DNA from: Solirubrobacter sp963837485
Lineage (GTDB): Bacteria; Actinomycetota; Thermoleophilia; Solirubrobacterales; Solirubrobacteraceae
NCBI GenBank assembly: GCA_963837485.1
Contig: CAWINP010000011.1
Coordinates: 186,001 to 250,000, forward strand
Length of the DNA stretch: 64,000 nucleotides
Direction of reading: 5' to 3'
Part shown: positions 23,462-32,321 of the stretch, in pieces
Layout: every line of letters begins with the position of its first letter
How positions within the stretch are numbered: position 1 is the first letter of the stretch
Translations under genes and position numbers: made by a program
Notes under the pieces: generated by a model
Told to the model about the DNA's origin: nothing
Databases searched by the model: none
Seen by the model: only the letters and a program-made list of their open reading frames with translations

Positions 23462-24420
23462 GGGGGCCCGTGCGCGGCCAGCAAGGAGGCGAGCGCCGCG
23501 GCGGCCGACGGGACCGGCGGATCGGTGACCGCGCGTCCCAGGCGTGCCGCGACCTCGCGCCCCAGGAAGGCGCCGGAGCCGACCGCGACGACGGGCGCGT
23601 CGGGTGCCAGTACACGATGCACCCGGCGCGCGGCATCCTCGATCTGGCCCCGCTGCTCGTCGTAGAGGAAGGCGGCGATCGCGTCGATCTCGCCGCCGTC
23701 GAGCTGCTCGGCGTCGGCGCACACCAGCCGGGCGATGCGCTCGCGCGCGAAGTCGGCCGTGGCGGGGCGGCCGTCGGGCGTGGGACAGTCGTAGGCCTCG
23801 GGCGCCAGGCGGCCGAGCACGAGATGCACGTCCGCGCTGATCGCGAAGTACTCCGACGACACGGGGCACCAGCCGCCGCGAACCGGCACGCGCGGCGCGA
23901 TCGCCGCAAGGTTGGTGCGCAGCACGCCGGTGTAGACGAGCTCGCCCGCCAGCAGGCGTTCGAGGTCGTTGCGCCCGGTCGCCGCGATGCGCCCGCCGGC
24001 GATCGGGATGAGGTCGGCCGTCGTGCTGCCGATGTCGATCAGCAGCGCGTCGGGCTGCGCGCCCGCCACCGCGAGCGACGTCGCGACCCAGTTGGCGGCG
24101 GCGACGTCCAGCGGCCGCGCGCGCGCCGCTTGCAGCGACACGAGCTCGCCGGCGGTGGTCAGCACGCTCACGCTCCCGAGCGCGTCCTCGGCCGCGTCGA
24201 GGACGAACGCCACGCCCTCGCGCTTGGTCCGGAACGCGTCAGAGAGCTCGGCGGTCATCGTGATCGCGACCGCGTCCGCGTGACCGCCCTCGGCGGCGAG
24301 CTCGCGCAGGACCGTCGAGAGCGCCTGGCGGTCGCGCCAGATCTCGAACGGGCGCGAGATCGTCTTCAGCGAGGTGCCGTGCAGCCACGCGGCCTTCGTG
24401 TTCGCGCCGCCGATGTCCAT
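23455..24420 (-). CDS. mfnF: MfnF-like protein, methanofuran synthesis (hydantoinase/ASKHA fold)
   Basis: A 321-residue protein of the hydantoinase/oxoprolinase-related ASKHA group: MDIGGANTKAAWL phosphate loop, AITMTAELSDAFRTKREGV, LIDIGSTTADLIPI and VAVGSGAFLGREVA. In methanogens MfnF joins the furan diphosphate to the glutamyl-tyramine unit. ATG 24420 is chosen because the P-loop begins directly at the N-terminus. It overlaps mfnE by 7 bases and is divergent from the HisA-like gene with a 16-base gap. Confidence 0.82.
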   Translation of the reverse strand: MDIGGANTKAAWLHGTSLKTISRPFEIWRDRQALSTVLRELAAEGGHADAVAITMTAELSDAFRTKREGVAFVLDAAEDALGSVSVLTTAGELVSLQAARARPLDVAAANWVATSLAVAGAQPDALLIDIGSTTADLIPIAGGRIAATGRNDLERLLAGELVYTGVLRTNLAAIAPRVPVRGGWCPVSSEYFAISADVHLVLGRLAPEAYDCPTPDGRPATADFARERIARLVCADAEQLDGGEIDAIAAFLYDEQRGQIEDAARRVHRVLAPDAPVVAVGSGAFLGREVAARLGRAVTDPPVPSAAAALASLLAAHGPPC

Positions 24421-24436
24421 TGCTAGCGTGGCGAGC

Positions 24437-25153
24437 GTGCGCGTGGTGCCGGTCATCGATCTCAAGGACGCTACGGCGGTCCACGCCGTGCGCGGCGAGC
24501 GCGAACACTATCGCCCGGTGCGCAGCGTGGTCGGCGGCGGCGACGGTGACCCGCTGTCGCTCGCCCGCGCGTTCCGCTCCGAGCTGGGGCTCGACGAGCT
24601 CTACGTCGCCGACCTCGACGCGATCACCGGCGCAGGCTCCAATGAGGCCGTCATCGGCGCGCTCGCGCTCCAGGCGCGCGTCATGGTCGACGCGGGCGTC
24701 AGCGAGCCGGAAGGCGCCCGGGCGCTGCTCGCCCTCGGCGCGCACCGCGTCGTCGTCGGGACCGAGACGCTGACCGGACCGGACGCGCTCGACGCGCTGC
24801 TTCCGATTGGCGGCGTCGTCCTCAGCGTCGACCTGCGCGACGGCCGGCTGTTGTCACGCGACCCCGACCTCGCGGGCCTTCCGGCGCTCGAGGCCATGGC
24901 ACGCCTGGACCGCCCGGGGCTGCGCGAGGCGATCGTGCTCGACCTGGCGCGGGTGGGCAGCGGAGCCGGGCTCGACATCGGGCTGATCGCCGAGCTGCAC
25001 GCCGCCTTCCCCGGCCTCGAGCTGCTCGCCGGCGGCGGCGTGCGCGACGCCGCCGATCTGCACGCCCTCGCCGAAGCCGGCGCGGCAGGCGCGCTCGTCG
25101 CGACGGCGCTCCACGCCGGCGTCATCGGGGTACGCGAGCTTCCACCTGCTTGA
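24437..25153 (+). CDS. HisA-like TIM-barrel protein of the C1 cofactor cluster
   Basis: A 238-residue protein of the HisA/HisF barrel family: VVPVIDLKDATAVHAVRGER, LYVADLDAI, VMVDAGVSE, VLSVDLRDG and LLAGGGVRDAADL. It is a diverged paralogue, not the histidine enzyme, and no other his gene is present. Similar proteins accompany H4MPT genes in methylotrophs and methanogens, but the reaction is not established to my knowledge. GTG 24437 is used; GTG 24428 is possible. Its last 32 bases overlap the convergent ligase gene. Confidence 0.75.
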   Translation: MRVVPVIDLKDATAVHAVRGEREHYRPVRSVVGGGDGDPLSLARAFRSELGLDELYVADLDAITGAGSNEAVIGALALQARVMVDAGVSEPEGARALLALGAHRVVVGTETLTGPDALDALLPIGGVVLSVDLRDGRLLSRDPDLAGLPALEAMARLDRPGLREAIVLDLARVGSGAGLDIGLIAELHAAFPGLELLAGGGVRDAADLHALAEAGAAGALVATALHAGVIGVRELPPA

Positions 25154-25979
25154 CCAGCGCCGCTGCCACATCGACGCCGGTCGCCTCCTGCAACCCGCGC
25201 CAGCCGGGGATCCCGTTGAGCTCGAGCACGTACTCGCCCAGCAGGTCGACGCCCGCATAGTCCGCGCCCAACGCCTCGGCGGCGTGCAGGCACAGGCGCT
25301 CCTGCTCGGCGCTGAGCTGCGTCGCTACAGCGGAGGCGCCGCGCGAGAGGTTCCGCCGCCATCCCGGTCCGTCACGCTCGATCGCGCCGATCACCCGCTC
25401 GCCGACGACGAACGCGCGCACGTCGGCGGCGGCCGGCAGCGCCTCCTGCAGGTAGTAGACGGCACGCTCGAGCGCCAGCGCATGGAAGACGCGGTACGCG
25501 ACGTCGGCATCGTCCACGCGCGTCATCCCGGCGCCCATCGAGCCGAACAGCGGCTTGACGATCACGTCGCCACCGAGCTCCTCGAACGCCTCGAGCGCGT
25601 CGTCGGGGCGCTCGCAGGCGATCGTCCGCGGCGTGGGCACCCCGGCCCGGGCCAGCAGCGCCGAGGCGAGGAACTTGTCGATCGTCCGCTCGATCGCCCG
25701 CGGGCCGTTGACGCACGTCACGCCGCGCGCGACGAGCGCGTGCAGCGCATCGACGCGGAAGATCACCTGCTCGAGCGAGCCGCGCGGGATGCCGCGGACG
25801 ATCACCGCGTCGCACTCGTCGAGCCAGAGCTCGCCGCTGCGCACCGCGACGTCGCCGTCGATGCGCCCGAGCAGGCGGGTCACGGGCACGAGCCGGTGCT
25901 GATGGCCCCGCGCGGCGAGCGCTTCGGTCAGCTCCCGCGCGTGCCATCCGCCGGTGGACCCGAGGATCGCGACGCTCAG
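25122..25979 (-). CDS. RimK-like ATP-grasp ligase (MptN-type, H4MPT glutamate ligase)
   Basis: An ATP-grasp protein with IERTIDKFLASALLARAGVPTP, DVIVKPLFGSMGAGMTRV and the metal-binding VLELNGIPGWRGLQ. RimK-like MptN adds glutamate to tetrahydrosarcinapterin in methanogens, so a pterin or methanofuran glutamylation step is likely. The first strand of the fold (VAILGSTGGWHARELTEAL) lies upstream of the first GTG (25889). The only in-frame start giving it is CTG 25979, which overlaps the mch stop as CTGA. With that start the protein is 285 residues. Confidence 0.78.
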   Translation of the reverse strand: MSVAILGSTGGWHARELTEALAARGHQHRLVPVTRLLGRIDGDVAVRSGELWLDECDAVIVRGIPRGSLEQVIFRVDALHALVARGVTCVNGPRAIERTIDKFLASALLARAGVPTPRTIACERPDDALEAFEELGGDVIVKPLFGSMGAGMTRVDDADVAYRVFHALALERAVYYLQEALPAAADVRAFVVGERVIGAIERDGPGWRRNLSRGASAVATQLSAEQERLCLHAAEALGADYAGVDLLGEYVLELNGIPGWRGLQEATGVDVAAALVKQVEARVPR

Positions 25980-26917
25980 CCCCAGAACGAGCGCTCCAGC
26001 ACCTCGAGGTTGAGCCGCCCCGCCTCGAAGCTGCGGCCGCTCGCGACGCTCGTGAGCCTGATCTGCGCCGGGCTGAACAGCAGCGGGTCGATCTTGTAGA
26101 AGTCGAACTCCGCGTTCTTGAGCACCTTCCCGAACGGCTCGCCGTAGTCCGAGGACGCCGAGGCGGGAAGCCGCTCGACGAGCTCGCGCAGCGCGTCGTC
26201 GTCGGCCTCCACCGTGAGGTGGACCTGGCCGCCGTAGAGGATCGCGTCGTTGGTGCGCCCGATCGCCGCCATGTCGTCGCCCGCCACCGGCGGCAGCGGG
26301 CAGCTGCCGAAGCCCGCGACGACCTTGCGCACGTCGAAGCCGAGCTCATGGAGCTTGTGCAGCGCGGTCTCGACGACCCGCGCCGCGATCTGCACGCCGC
26401 CGGCCACGCTCGCCGTCGGCGCCGTCAGCAGCGTCAGCTCCGCGGGCGGCACGCCGGCGCGCTCGGCCACGTAGCCGGCGACCTCGGCCGGCGGCCGCTC
26501 GCGCGTCTCCAGGCACAGGACGGCGGCGCTTGCGCGCTCATCCCAGTCGAGGTCGTCGTAGAGCGGCTCGGCGCGGATCAGCGCGCGCGCCGGGCCGCTG
26601 CCCATCGCGAAGTAGCCGTCGCGATCGAGCCGCCAGCCGGCGTATTGCGCCGCCAGGCACGCGACCGCGGGCCGATCCGTCGTCACGGTGAGCGCGGGGA
26701 GCCAGCGACCTTCGATGACCAGCGGCGCGTACGCGACCTCCCCCAGCCCCGCCATGCAGACCTCGGCGAAGGCTCGTCCCGCCGCGAAGCCGCCCGCGCG
26801 GAAGTCGATCACCCGCGTGCCGTTCTCGAGCGTCGTCACCTCCAGGCGGGTCGCGTCGGCGCCGGCCGCCAGCCGGTCGGCGAGCTCGCGTGCACGGTCG
26901 TTGAGCGAAAGCGTCAT
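25976..26917 (-). CDS. mch: Methenyl-H4MPT cyclohydrolase
   Basis: A 313-residue protein matching Mch, which interconverts methenyl- and formyl-H4MPT in the cytoplasm. Typical stretches are GRAFAEVCMAGLG, YAMGSGPARAL-type (GYFAMGSGPARAL), TAPTASVAGGVQIAARVVETA, GFGSCPLPPVAGDD and NDAILYGGQVHL. ATGA overlap with fhcC at its start and CTGA overlap with the RimK-like gene at its end place it in the fhc transcript. Confidence 0.95.
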   Translation of the reverse strand: MTLSLNDRARELADRLAAGADATRLEVTTLENGTRVIDFRAGGFAAGRAFAEVCMAGLGEVAYAPLVIEGRWLPALTVTTDRPAVACLAAQYAGWRLDRDGYFAMGSGPARALIRAEPLYDDLDWDERASAAVLCLETRERPPAEVAGYVAERAGVPPAELTLLTAPTASVAGGVQIAARVVETALHKLHELGFDVRKVVAGFGSCPLPPVAGDDMAAIGRTNDAILYGGQVHLTVEADDDALRELVERLPASASSDYGEPFGKVLKNAEFDFYKIDPLLFSPAQIRLTSVASGRSFEAGRLNLEVLERSFWG

Positions 26918-27708
26918 GAGCCCTCCAGAATCAGGATCTCGCCGCGCCGCAGCTCGAGCGCGTCGCCGCACCAGCGCGCGTAGCGGCCGTCGAGCGGGAC
27001 GTCCAGTCCGAGGGCCTTCAGCCTGCGCAGGTACAGGCGCAGGAACGGTGGGCGGTAGATGCAGGAGAACACGAACGTCGCGGGCGGCGTCGCCGGCGCC
27101 ATCGTGACGATCGAGCCGCGGCGCATGCCGGCCCCCGCTCGCGGCCCGAGCCCGCCGAGCGCGACGATCGTTCCCGCCAGCATGCGCAGGCCGGCGGCCT
27201 CGCCGGCGCGTCCGGCCACCGCGATCAGGCCGCGTCGCAGGCCGGCACCGGCCTGCGCGCCCGCGTCGCCTCCGACGACGATCTCGCCGCCGCGCATTCC
27301 CGCTCGCTCGCCCGCATAGACGCCGCCGAGCTGACGCCCCGCCGAACCGCGCACCATCAGCGTGCCGCCGCGCATCCCCGCTCCGGCCCAGTCGCCGGCG
27401 TCGCCCTCGACGCGCAGCTCGCCGCCGTGCATCCCGGCGCCGGCGTGCATCCCGACGTCGCCCGCGACCGTGAGCCGCCCCGCGGTCATGCCCGCTCCGA
27501 CGCGCTTGACGCGGCTCAGGTCGCCCTCCAGGCGGACGTCGTCGCCGGAGCCGGAGACGGAGAAGAAGTCGCCGACGCGCACGCGCTCGGACCCGTGCCA
27601 GAGCGGCAGCGCCGCGACGTCCTCGGCGCCGGCAAGCCGGTCGGGAGTGAGGACGCCGGCCTCGAGCGGCACGGCGGGCTGCTCTCGCAGCGTGAGCGTC
27701 AGCGTCAT
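26914..27708 (-). CDS. fhcC: Formyltransferase/hydrolase complex subunit C
   Basis: A 264-residue subunit with the repeated right-handed beta-helix of FwdC/FhcC: many GMxGGxxxVxGDAG units between residues 70 and 200 (GAGMHGGELRVEGDAG, AGMRGGEIVVGGDAG). It is part of the Fhc complex that moves the formyl group from H4MPT to methanofuran and releases formate. It follows fhcD and overlaps mch by ATGA. Confidence 0.95.
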   Translation of the reverse strand: MTLTLTLREQPAVPLEAGVLTPDRLAGAEDVAALPLWHGSERVRVGDFFSVSGSGDDVRLEGDLSRVKRVGAGMTAGRLTVAGDVGMHAGAGMHGGELRVEGDAGDWAGAGMRGGTLMVRGSAGRQLGGVYAGERAGMRGGEIVVGGDAGAQAGAGLRRGLIAVAGRAGEAAGLRMLAGTIVALGGLGPRAGAGMRRGSIVTMAPATPPATFVFSCIYRPPFLRLYLRRLKALGLDVPLDGRYARWCGDALELRRGEILILEGS

Positions 27709-28592
27709 GGCACGAGCTCGCGCAGGTAGATGTGGTACGGGCCGAGGCTGCCGCCGTAGTTGCCCGCGGTCACGTGGCTGGCGCCGGCCTCGGCGGCGGC
27801 CAGGAGCCCGCGGCGCATCGCCTCGCGCACGGGCTCCAGCGCGAGCCCGTCGATGACGATCTCGAACACGGCCTCGACATCGGGCGGCACGTCGCTGTGC
27901 TCGACCTGGCCGCGCAGCGTCGGGCACAGCACGTCGTTGGTGGACGCCGGCAGCGCGCTGTAGCGCGAGCCGACCTTGCTCCCACTGCGCGCGATCCCGC
28001 CCGGGAACGGCATGATCGCGCCCTCGACGGAGCGCATCGCGCCCGCCGCCGCCTCCGCCGCCCGCAGCGCCGATTCCGCGTCGCGTCCCAGCATGATGAT
28101 GTTGCCCCCGGCGACGCCCTTGACCACGCCGAAGCGCTCCTGCACCAGGAACTCGCCCTCCATCACCGGCACGCGCCAGTAGCGGCGCCCGTCGAGCACC
28201 TTGCTGGCCTGGTAGCCGTCGCCGAAGAAGCGCAGCTGGCCGCCGACGTCGACGGTGTCCTCCGCGTCCAAGCCGTTGAAGCACGCCGCCGTCGGCGACG
28301 TCAGCACGCACTGCCCGACGCGCTCGACCAGCCGCTTGCCGACGCCTTCGCGGTCCATCGCGAACAGCAGCGCGCTGACGCCCGGCCGCCCGTCCGGAGT
28401 CTCATCGGCGGTCAGCTCGCGTTCGATGCTCGCCTCGCACTTGCAGCCGATCACCGAGGTGGCGAAGCCGGTCATCGAACGGCCCGCCTCCAGCGCCCAC
28501 CCGGGCGTCGCCGCGGTGATGACGACGCGCGCGCCCCACATCGGGAACGCCTCGGCGAACGTGTCGGCGATCTCGGCGCCGTGCACCCTCAT
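27705..28592 (-). CDS. fhcD: Formylmethanofuran-H4MPT formyltransferase, Fhc subunit D
   Basis: A 295-residue protein of the Ftr family: ADTFAEAFPMWGARVVITA, SVIGCKCEASIE, SPTAACFNGLDA, PFPGGIARSGSKVGSRY and the C-terminal GGSLGPYHIYLREL. It transfers the formyl group from formyl-H4MPT to methanofuran. ATG 28592 gives the standard N-terminus (RVHGAEIADTFAE). It overlaps fhcA upstream and fhcC downstream by 4 bases each. Confidence 0.96.
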   Translation of the reverse strand: MRVHGAEIADTFAEAFPMWGARVVITAATPGWALEAGRSMTGFATSVIGCKCEASIERELTADETPDGRPGVSALLFAMDREGVGKRLVERVGQCVLTSPTAACFNGLDAEDTVDVGGQLRFFGDGYQASKVLDGRRYWRVPVMEGEFLVQERFGVVKGVAGGNIIMLGRDAESALRAAEAAAGAMRSVEGAIMPFPGGIARSGSKVGSRYSALPASTNDVLCPTLRGQVEHSDVPPDVEAVFEIVIDGLALEPVREAMRRGLLAAAEAGASHVTAGNYGGSLGPYHIYLRELVP

Positions 28593-30227
28593 CGCGGCTC
28601 CGCGTCGACGGTGCGCGCGGGCTCGAGCAGCCACGGCTCGCGCACGGGATAGTTGGCGAACCGCACGCTGTAGCGGTCCTCGAAGAGCGCCTCCAGCGTG
28701 GGCTCGATGCTCACGTCGTGCTCGGTGCCGACCCGCAGCAGGCGTCCTGAGCCGGCCTCGCGCAGCTCTCCGTCCTCGACGACCGCGTGCCCGTCCTTGA
28801 TGACGTAGCGCGGCGCCGCGAACATCGCCTCGCGGTCGACCAGGTCGTCATAGATCGTGATGTCGGCGTCCGCGCCGACGCCGAGGTGGCCCTTGTCGCG
28901 CAGCCCGAGCGCCCGCGCGGGCCCGGCTCGCGTGATGATCGCGATCTCCTCCAGCGTGTACTCGCGCTCGAGATCGTCGAGCAGGACCGTGCGCCGCATC
29001 GCCTGCTTGTTCACGCGCCCGATCTGCTCCTTGCGGAACTCGCGATCCATGAGCAGGCGGATCAGCCGCGGATAGCTGAGGAACGACCCGCCGTTGGGGT
29101 GGTCGGTGGACAGCATGATCCGCCACGGGTCACGGCTGAGCAGGAACAGCTCGAGGCCGATCCCCCACTGCAGCGCGTGCACGTAGTTGCGCTCGCGGTA
29201 GGTGAACGGGACGATCCCGCAGCCGGTCTCGGCCTCGGTGTCGGCGTTGACCCAGCGGCCGTGCGTGACCTCGCGCAGCACCGCGGAGACCGGCGCGTCG
29301 GCGGTGATCGTCATCGCCGGGCCCGAACATCACCTGCCCGACGTCGGCGCTCAGCTCCGGGTGGGTGTTCAGGTACTCGGCCAGCTCCGGAGCACGCGAG
29401 CGCGACCGGGATAGGTCCCCACCCACCCGCCCGCCGTAGGCGTGGAACTGGATGTGGGCGAGGTGGGCGCGGCGGCCGTCGAGCGTGCGCAGCGTGTCGA
29501 GCGTCGTGCTCCAGTTGCCGGCCACGCCGAGGTTGTTGCAGTGGATGTGCGCAGGGTGCGGCAGCCCGAGCTCGTCGACCGCGGTGACGATCGTCTCGAT
29601 GACCTGCCGCGGGGTGACCCCGGGGCCCTCGTCGTCGAGCGACGTCACGTTGCCGTGGTCGCGCTTCCACATCTCGACGCCGCCGGGATTGACGAGCTTG
29701 ACGCCGTAGCCGCCGGTGGCCTGGAGCCACCAGGCGATCGCCTCGCGGACGCGGGCCGGCTCGGAGCGGATGAGCTCGAAGAGCGGCAGGTTGTTGCCCA
29801 TCAGCACGAGGAACGCGGCGTCGATGACCGGCGTGTCGCGAAGCTCCGAGAGCGTGTGGCGGGCCGCGAGCGGCGGGGTGGCGGCGTCGACGACGGTCGT
29901 GTAGCCCAGCAGCGCGTAGCGGTAGCCGGTGGTGAACGTCGACGGGACGGTCCCGCCGGAGCCGGATCGCAGGATCTCCGTGCGCTCGAGGGCGTCGGCG
30001 CGGTGCTCGGAAGGCGCGAGCTTGCGCGCGGCATTGACCGCCGGCCCGGCGATGTGGGCGTGGATGTCGACCCCGCCCGGCATGACGACCATCCCGCGCG
30101 CGTCGATGCGGCGAGCGTGCCCGGGCACGTCGGCGACGATCCTGCCGTCCTGCACGCAGACGTCGCGCACCTCGCCGGCGACGCCGTTGGCGGGGTCGTA
30201 GACGCGGCCGGCGGCGATCCGCAGCAT
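28589..30227 (-). CDS. fhcA: Formyltransferase/hydrolase complex subunit A, one frameshift
   Basis: An amidohydrolase-fold subunit of about 545 residues that hydrolyses formylmethanofuran to formate. The first part has VDIHAHIAGPAVNAARK (metal HxH), HPAHIHCNNLGVAGN and FHAYGG; the second has TITADAPVSAVLREVT, STDHPNGGSFLSYPRLIRLLMD and LGLRDKGHLGVGADADITIYDD. The parts are in different frames. Removing one C from the GGGCCCGG run near 29315-29325 fuses them as VMFGPAMTITADAP. The gene is thus either broken or, more likely, carries a one-base sequence error. Confidence 0.92.
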
Positions 30228-31285
30228 CAGAGGCGCTCGCCGATCGCGATCAGCACTTCCTCGACGCTCGGGCGGTCGGTGGGGCGCGGCGCGCGCAGCC
30301 CGACCGGGACGCCGTCCATCCGGTGCGCCGTGCCCGCGACCTCGATCCCGTCGGCCGCCGGGGCGATCACCACGTGCGCCGTCGCGGTCGCTCGTGGATC
30401 GATCACGACGGTCGGCACCCCCGCCGGCGGCAGGTCGCCGGCGAGCACGAGGGCGGCGTCGACGTCCCCGCGCGCGAGCAGTTCAGCGGCGCCGAGCTCC
30501 TCCTGCGGGTGGCCGCGCGCGAAGCTCACCGGTCCGGGGAAGCCGGTCTGCCAGGCGAGCACGTCCTCGGCGCCGCGCGCGTTGCCGTCACCGCGCAGCG
30601 CCAGGGTCACGGCGTGGCGGTCGTGGTTGAGATCGCGCACGAGCTCCGACAGGGCGAGTGCGGCGAGCTCGTCGAGCGCGCCGTAGATGAACGCGACGTG
30701 ACGTACGTCGAGCAGGCGCCGCGCCAGGTCCTCCAGGCGGGGTCGCGACAGCGGCACGCCCTTGACCAGCGCGCGCAGCTCCCACAGCGCCTCGAAGTCG
30801 TCGTCGAGCTCGACGAACGCGTCCGCCTGCCCGGCGGTGGCGGTGCGCGTCGCGTCGACCACGACCAGCGACGCCACGCGAAGGCGCTCCAGCAGGCGCG
30901 GGTGGGTGACCACCGGGTCCGCGCGCCACGCGACGACGAGCTCGGCCCGGTCGCGGATCTCGCCGAACGTCGCCGTGCTTGACCCGATCGCCTGGAAGGC
31001 CAGCGCGGCCGCGCCGGAGTCGACCACCGCGCCGATCGCGTCCGCGAGCGCCACCGCTCGGCGCTGCGCCTCGATGCTCGTCCGGCCGAGGCCGTAGACG
31101 AGCGGTGCGCGCGCCTGCCGCAGGATCGCGGCTGCGGCCTCGACGGCCTCGTCGAGGCTCACCGCGCGGCCGTCGACCCGGGCGACCGGCGGCCGGTCGC
31201 CGAGGGCAAACCACGCGTCGCCGAGCGCGCACGTTCGCCCGTCGTCGCATACGCAGCCGCACCCCGCGCACGTCGCGTCAAGCAT
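30227..31285 (-). CDS. fhcB: Formyltransferase/hydrolase complex subunit B
   Basis: A 352-residue FwdB-like subunit. The N-terminus has a cysteine cluster (CAGCGCVCDDG), followed by RTSIEAQRRAVALADAIGAVVD and HPRLLERL. It is related to molybdopterin formylmethanofuran dehydrogenases but short, as in the bacterial hydrolytic complex, which has lost the redox role. It starts inside the end of the ATP-grasp gene and its stop overlaps the fhcA start (ATGA-type), fixing the order fhcB-A-D-C. Confidence 0.94.
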   Translation of the reverse strand: MLDATCAGCGCVCDDGRTCALGDAWFALGDRPPVARVDGRAVSLDEAVEAAAAILRQARAPLVYGLGRTSIEAQRRAVALADAIGAVVDSGAAALAFQAIGSSTATFGEIRDRAELVVAWRADPVVTHPRLLERLRVASLVVVDATRTATAGQADAFVELDDDFEALWELRALVKGVPLSRPRLEDLARRLLDVRHVAFIYGALDELAALALSELVRDLNHDRHAVTLALRGDGNARGAEDVLAWQTGFPGPVSFARGHPQEELGAAELLARGDVDAALVLAGDLPPAGVPTVVIDPRATATAHVVIAPAADGIEVAGTAHRMDGVPVGLRAPRPTDRPSVEEVLIAIGERL

Positions 31286-32321
31286 TCGCGGGCACCTCCA
31301 GCCCCGCGCGCACCCACGCGGCCTCCTGCTCGAGCGCCGCGCGGGGATCGGGCGCCGTCGTCACGACGGTGCAGATCGGCCGGCCGGCGGCGATGCGCTC
31401 GCCGGGGTGCGGGACGTCGCGCACGCCGCGCCCGAGCCAATCCAGGCTGTTGGCGACCACCACGGTCTCGGTGGCGAACACGACGGCCTTGCCCGCTGTG
31501 CCCGAGCGCGCCGCCTCGATCCGAGGCAGCTCGCCGGCGCAGCCGCGCAGGTGCGCGTCGAAGACGTTGATGCCGTAGGCCGCCTCGATCGCTTCCAGCG
31601 ACGCGGTCGGGCGCGGATTGACCTCCAGCGTCCACGCGCGCTCGCCGTCCCAGATGAAGTCGACGCCGAACAGCCCGCGGAGCGCGAATGCTCCGGCCAG
31701 GCGCGAGCAGATCTCGCACGCCTGCTCCGGCAGCCCTTCGGGCAGGCGTGACGGCACGATGTTCCCGCACCAGCGGTAGCCGCGGACGCCGAACGCGCGC
31801 TGCCCGACGAGCTGCTCGGTGAGCCCGAGCACCACGGCGTCGTGCCCGTCACCGACCGCCGCCGCCGAGCACGCGAGCCCGGCGATGCGCTCCTGCAGGA
31901 TCACGCCCGCCGGCAGCTTCCCGCCGCGCCAGTCGCGCACGCGGATGCCGCCGCCGCCGCGCAGCGGCTTGCTCAGCCAGCGGCCGGAGCCCGGGGCGGC
32001 CGGCGACGTCCGCGGGTACGGGATGCCGGCCGCGCCGAGCCGTTCCGGGTCGCGCACGGCACGCAGCGTCTCCGGCGCGTTGCCCAGCAGGATGTGCCGC
32101 TCGGCGAGCCGCGCGACGAGCTCGGGATGGTTCTCGAAGCTCGCGCCGTAGACGACCTCGCTCGCGGGCTCCGCGACCGCGGCGTCGACGAGCGCGCTCA
32201 GGCCGGGGCCGGTGACGACGCGGCTCGCGCGGCGGCGCAGGTCGACGTCGCCGAAGAGGTCGAACGCCACCACCTCGCGCCTCGCCAGATCGGCGAGCAT
32301 GCGCGCGCTCAGGGCGATCAG
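31278..32321 (-). CDS. ATP-grasp ligase, MfnD-like (tyramine/tyrosine-glutamate ligase family)
   Basis: An ATP-grasp protein with LLGNAPETLRAVRDPERLGAAGIPYP, WLSKPLRGGGGIRVRDW, VILQERIAGLACSAAAVG and FGVDFIWDGERAWTLEVNPRPTAS. The family includes MfnD, which adds Glu to tyramine in methanofuran synthesis. The first ATG (32300) cuts off the opening strand LIALSAR. CTG 32321 overlaps the stop of the upstream CitG-like gene as CTGA and restores it (347 aa). This is the same arrangement as in the RimK-like gene. Confidence 0.75.
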   Translation of the reverse strand: MIALSARMLADLARREVVAFDLFGDVDLRRRASRVVTGPGLSALVDAAVAEPASEVVYGASFENHPELVARLAERHILLGNAPETLRAVRDPERLGAAGIPYPRTSPAAPGSGRWLSKPLRGGGGIRVRDWRGGKLPAGVILQERIAGLACSAAAVGDGHDAVVLGLTEQLVGQRAFGVRGYRWCGNIVPSRLPEGLPEQACEICSRLAGAFALRGLFGVDFIWDGERAWTLEVNPRPTASLEAIEAAYGINVFDAHLRGCAGELPRIEAARSGTAGKAVVFATETVVVANSLDWLGRGVRDVPHPGERIAAGRPICTVVTTAPDPRAALEQEAAWVRAGLEVPANA

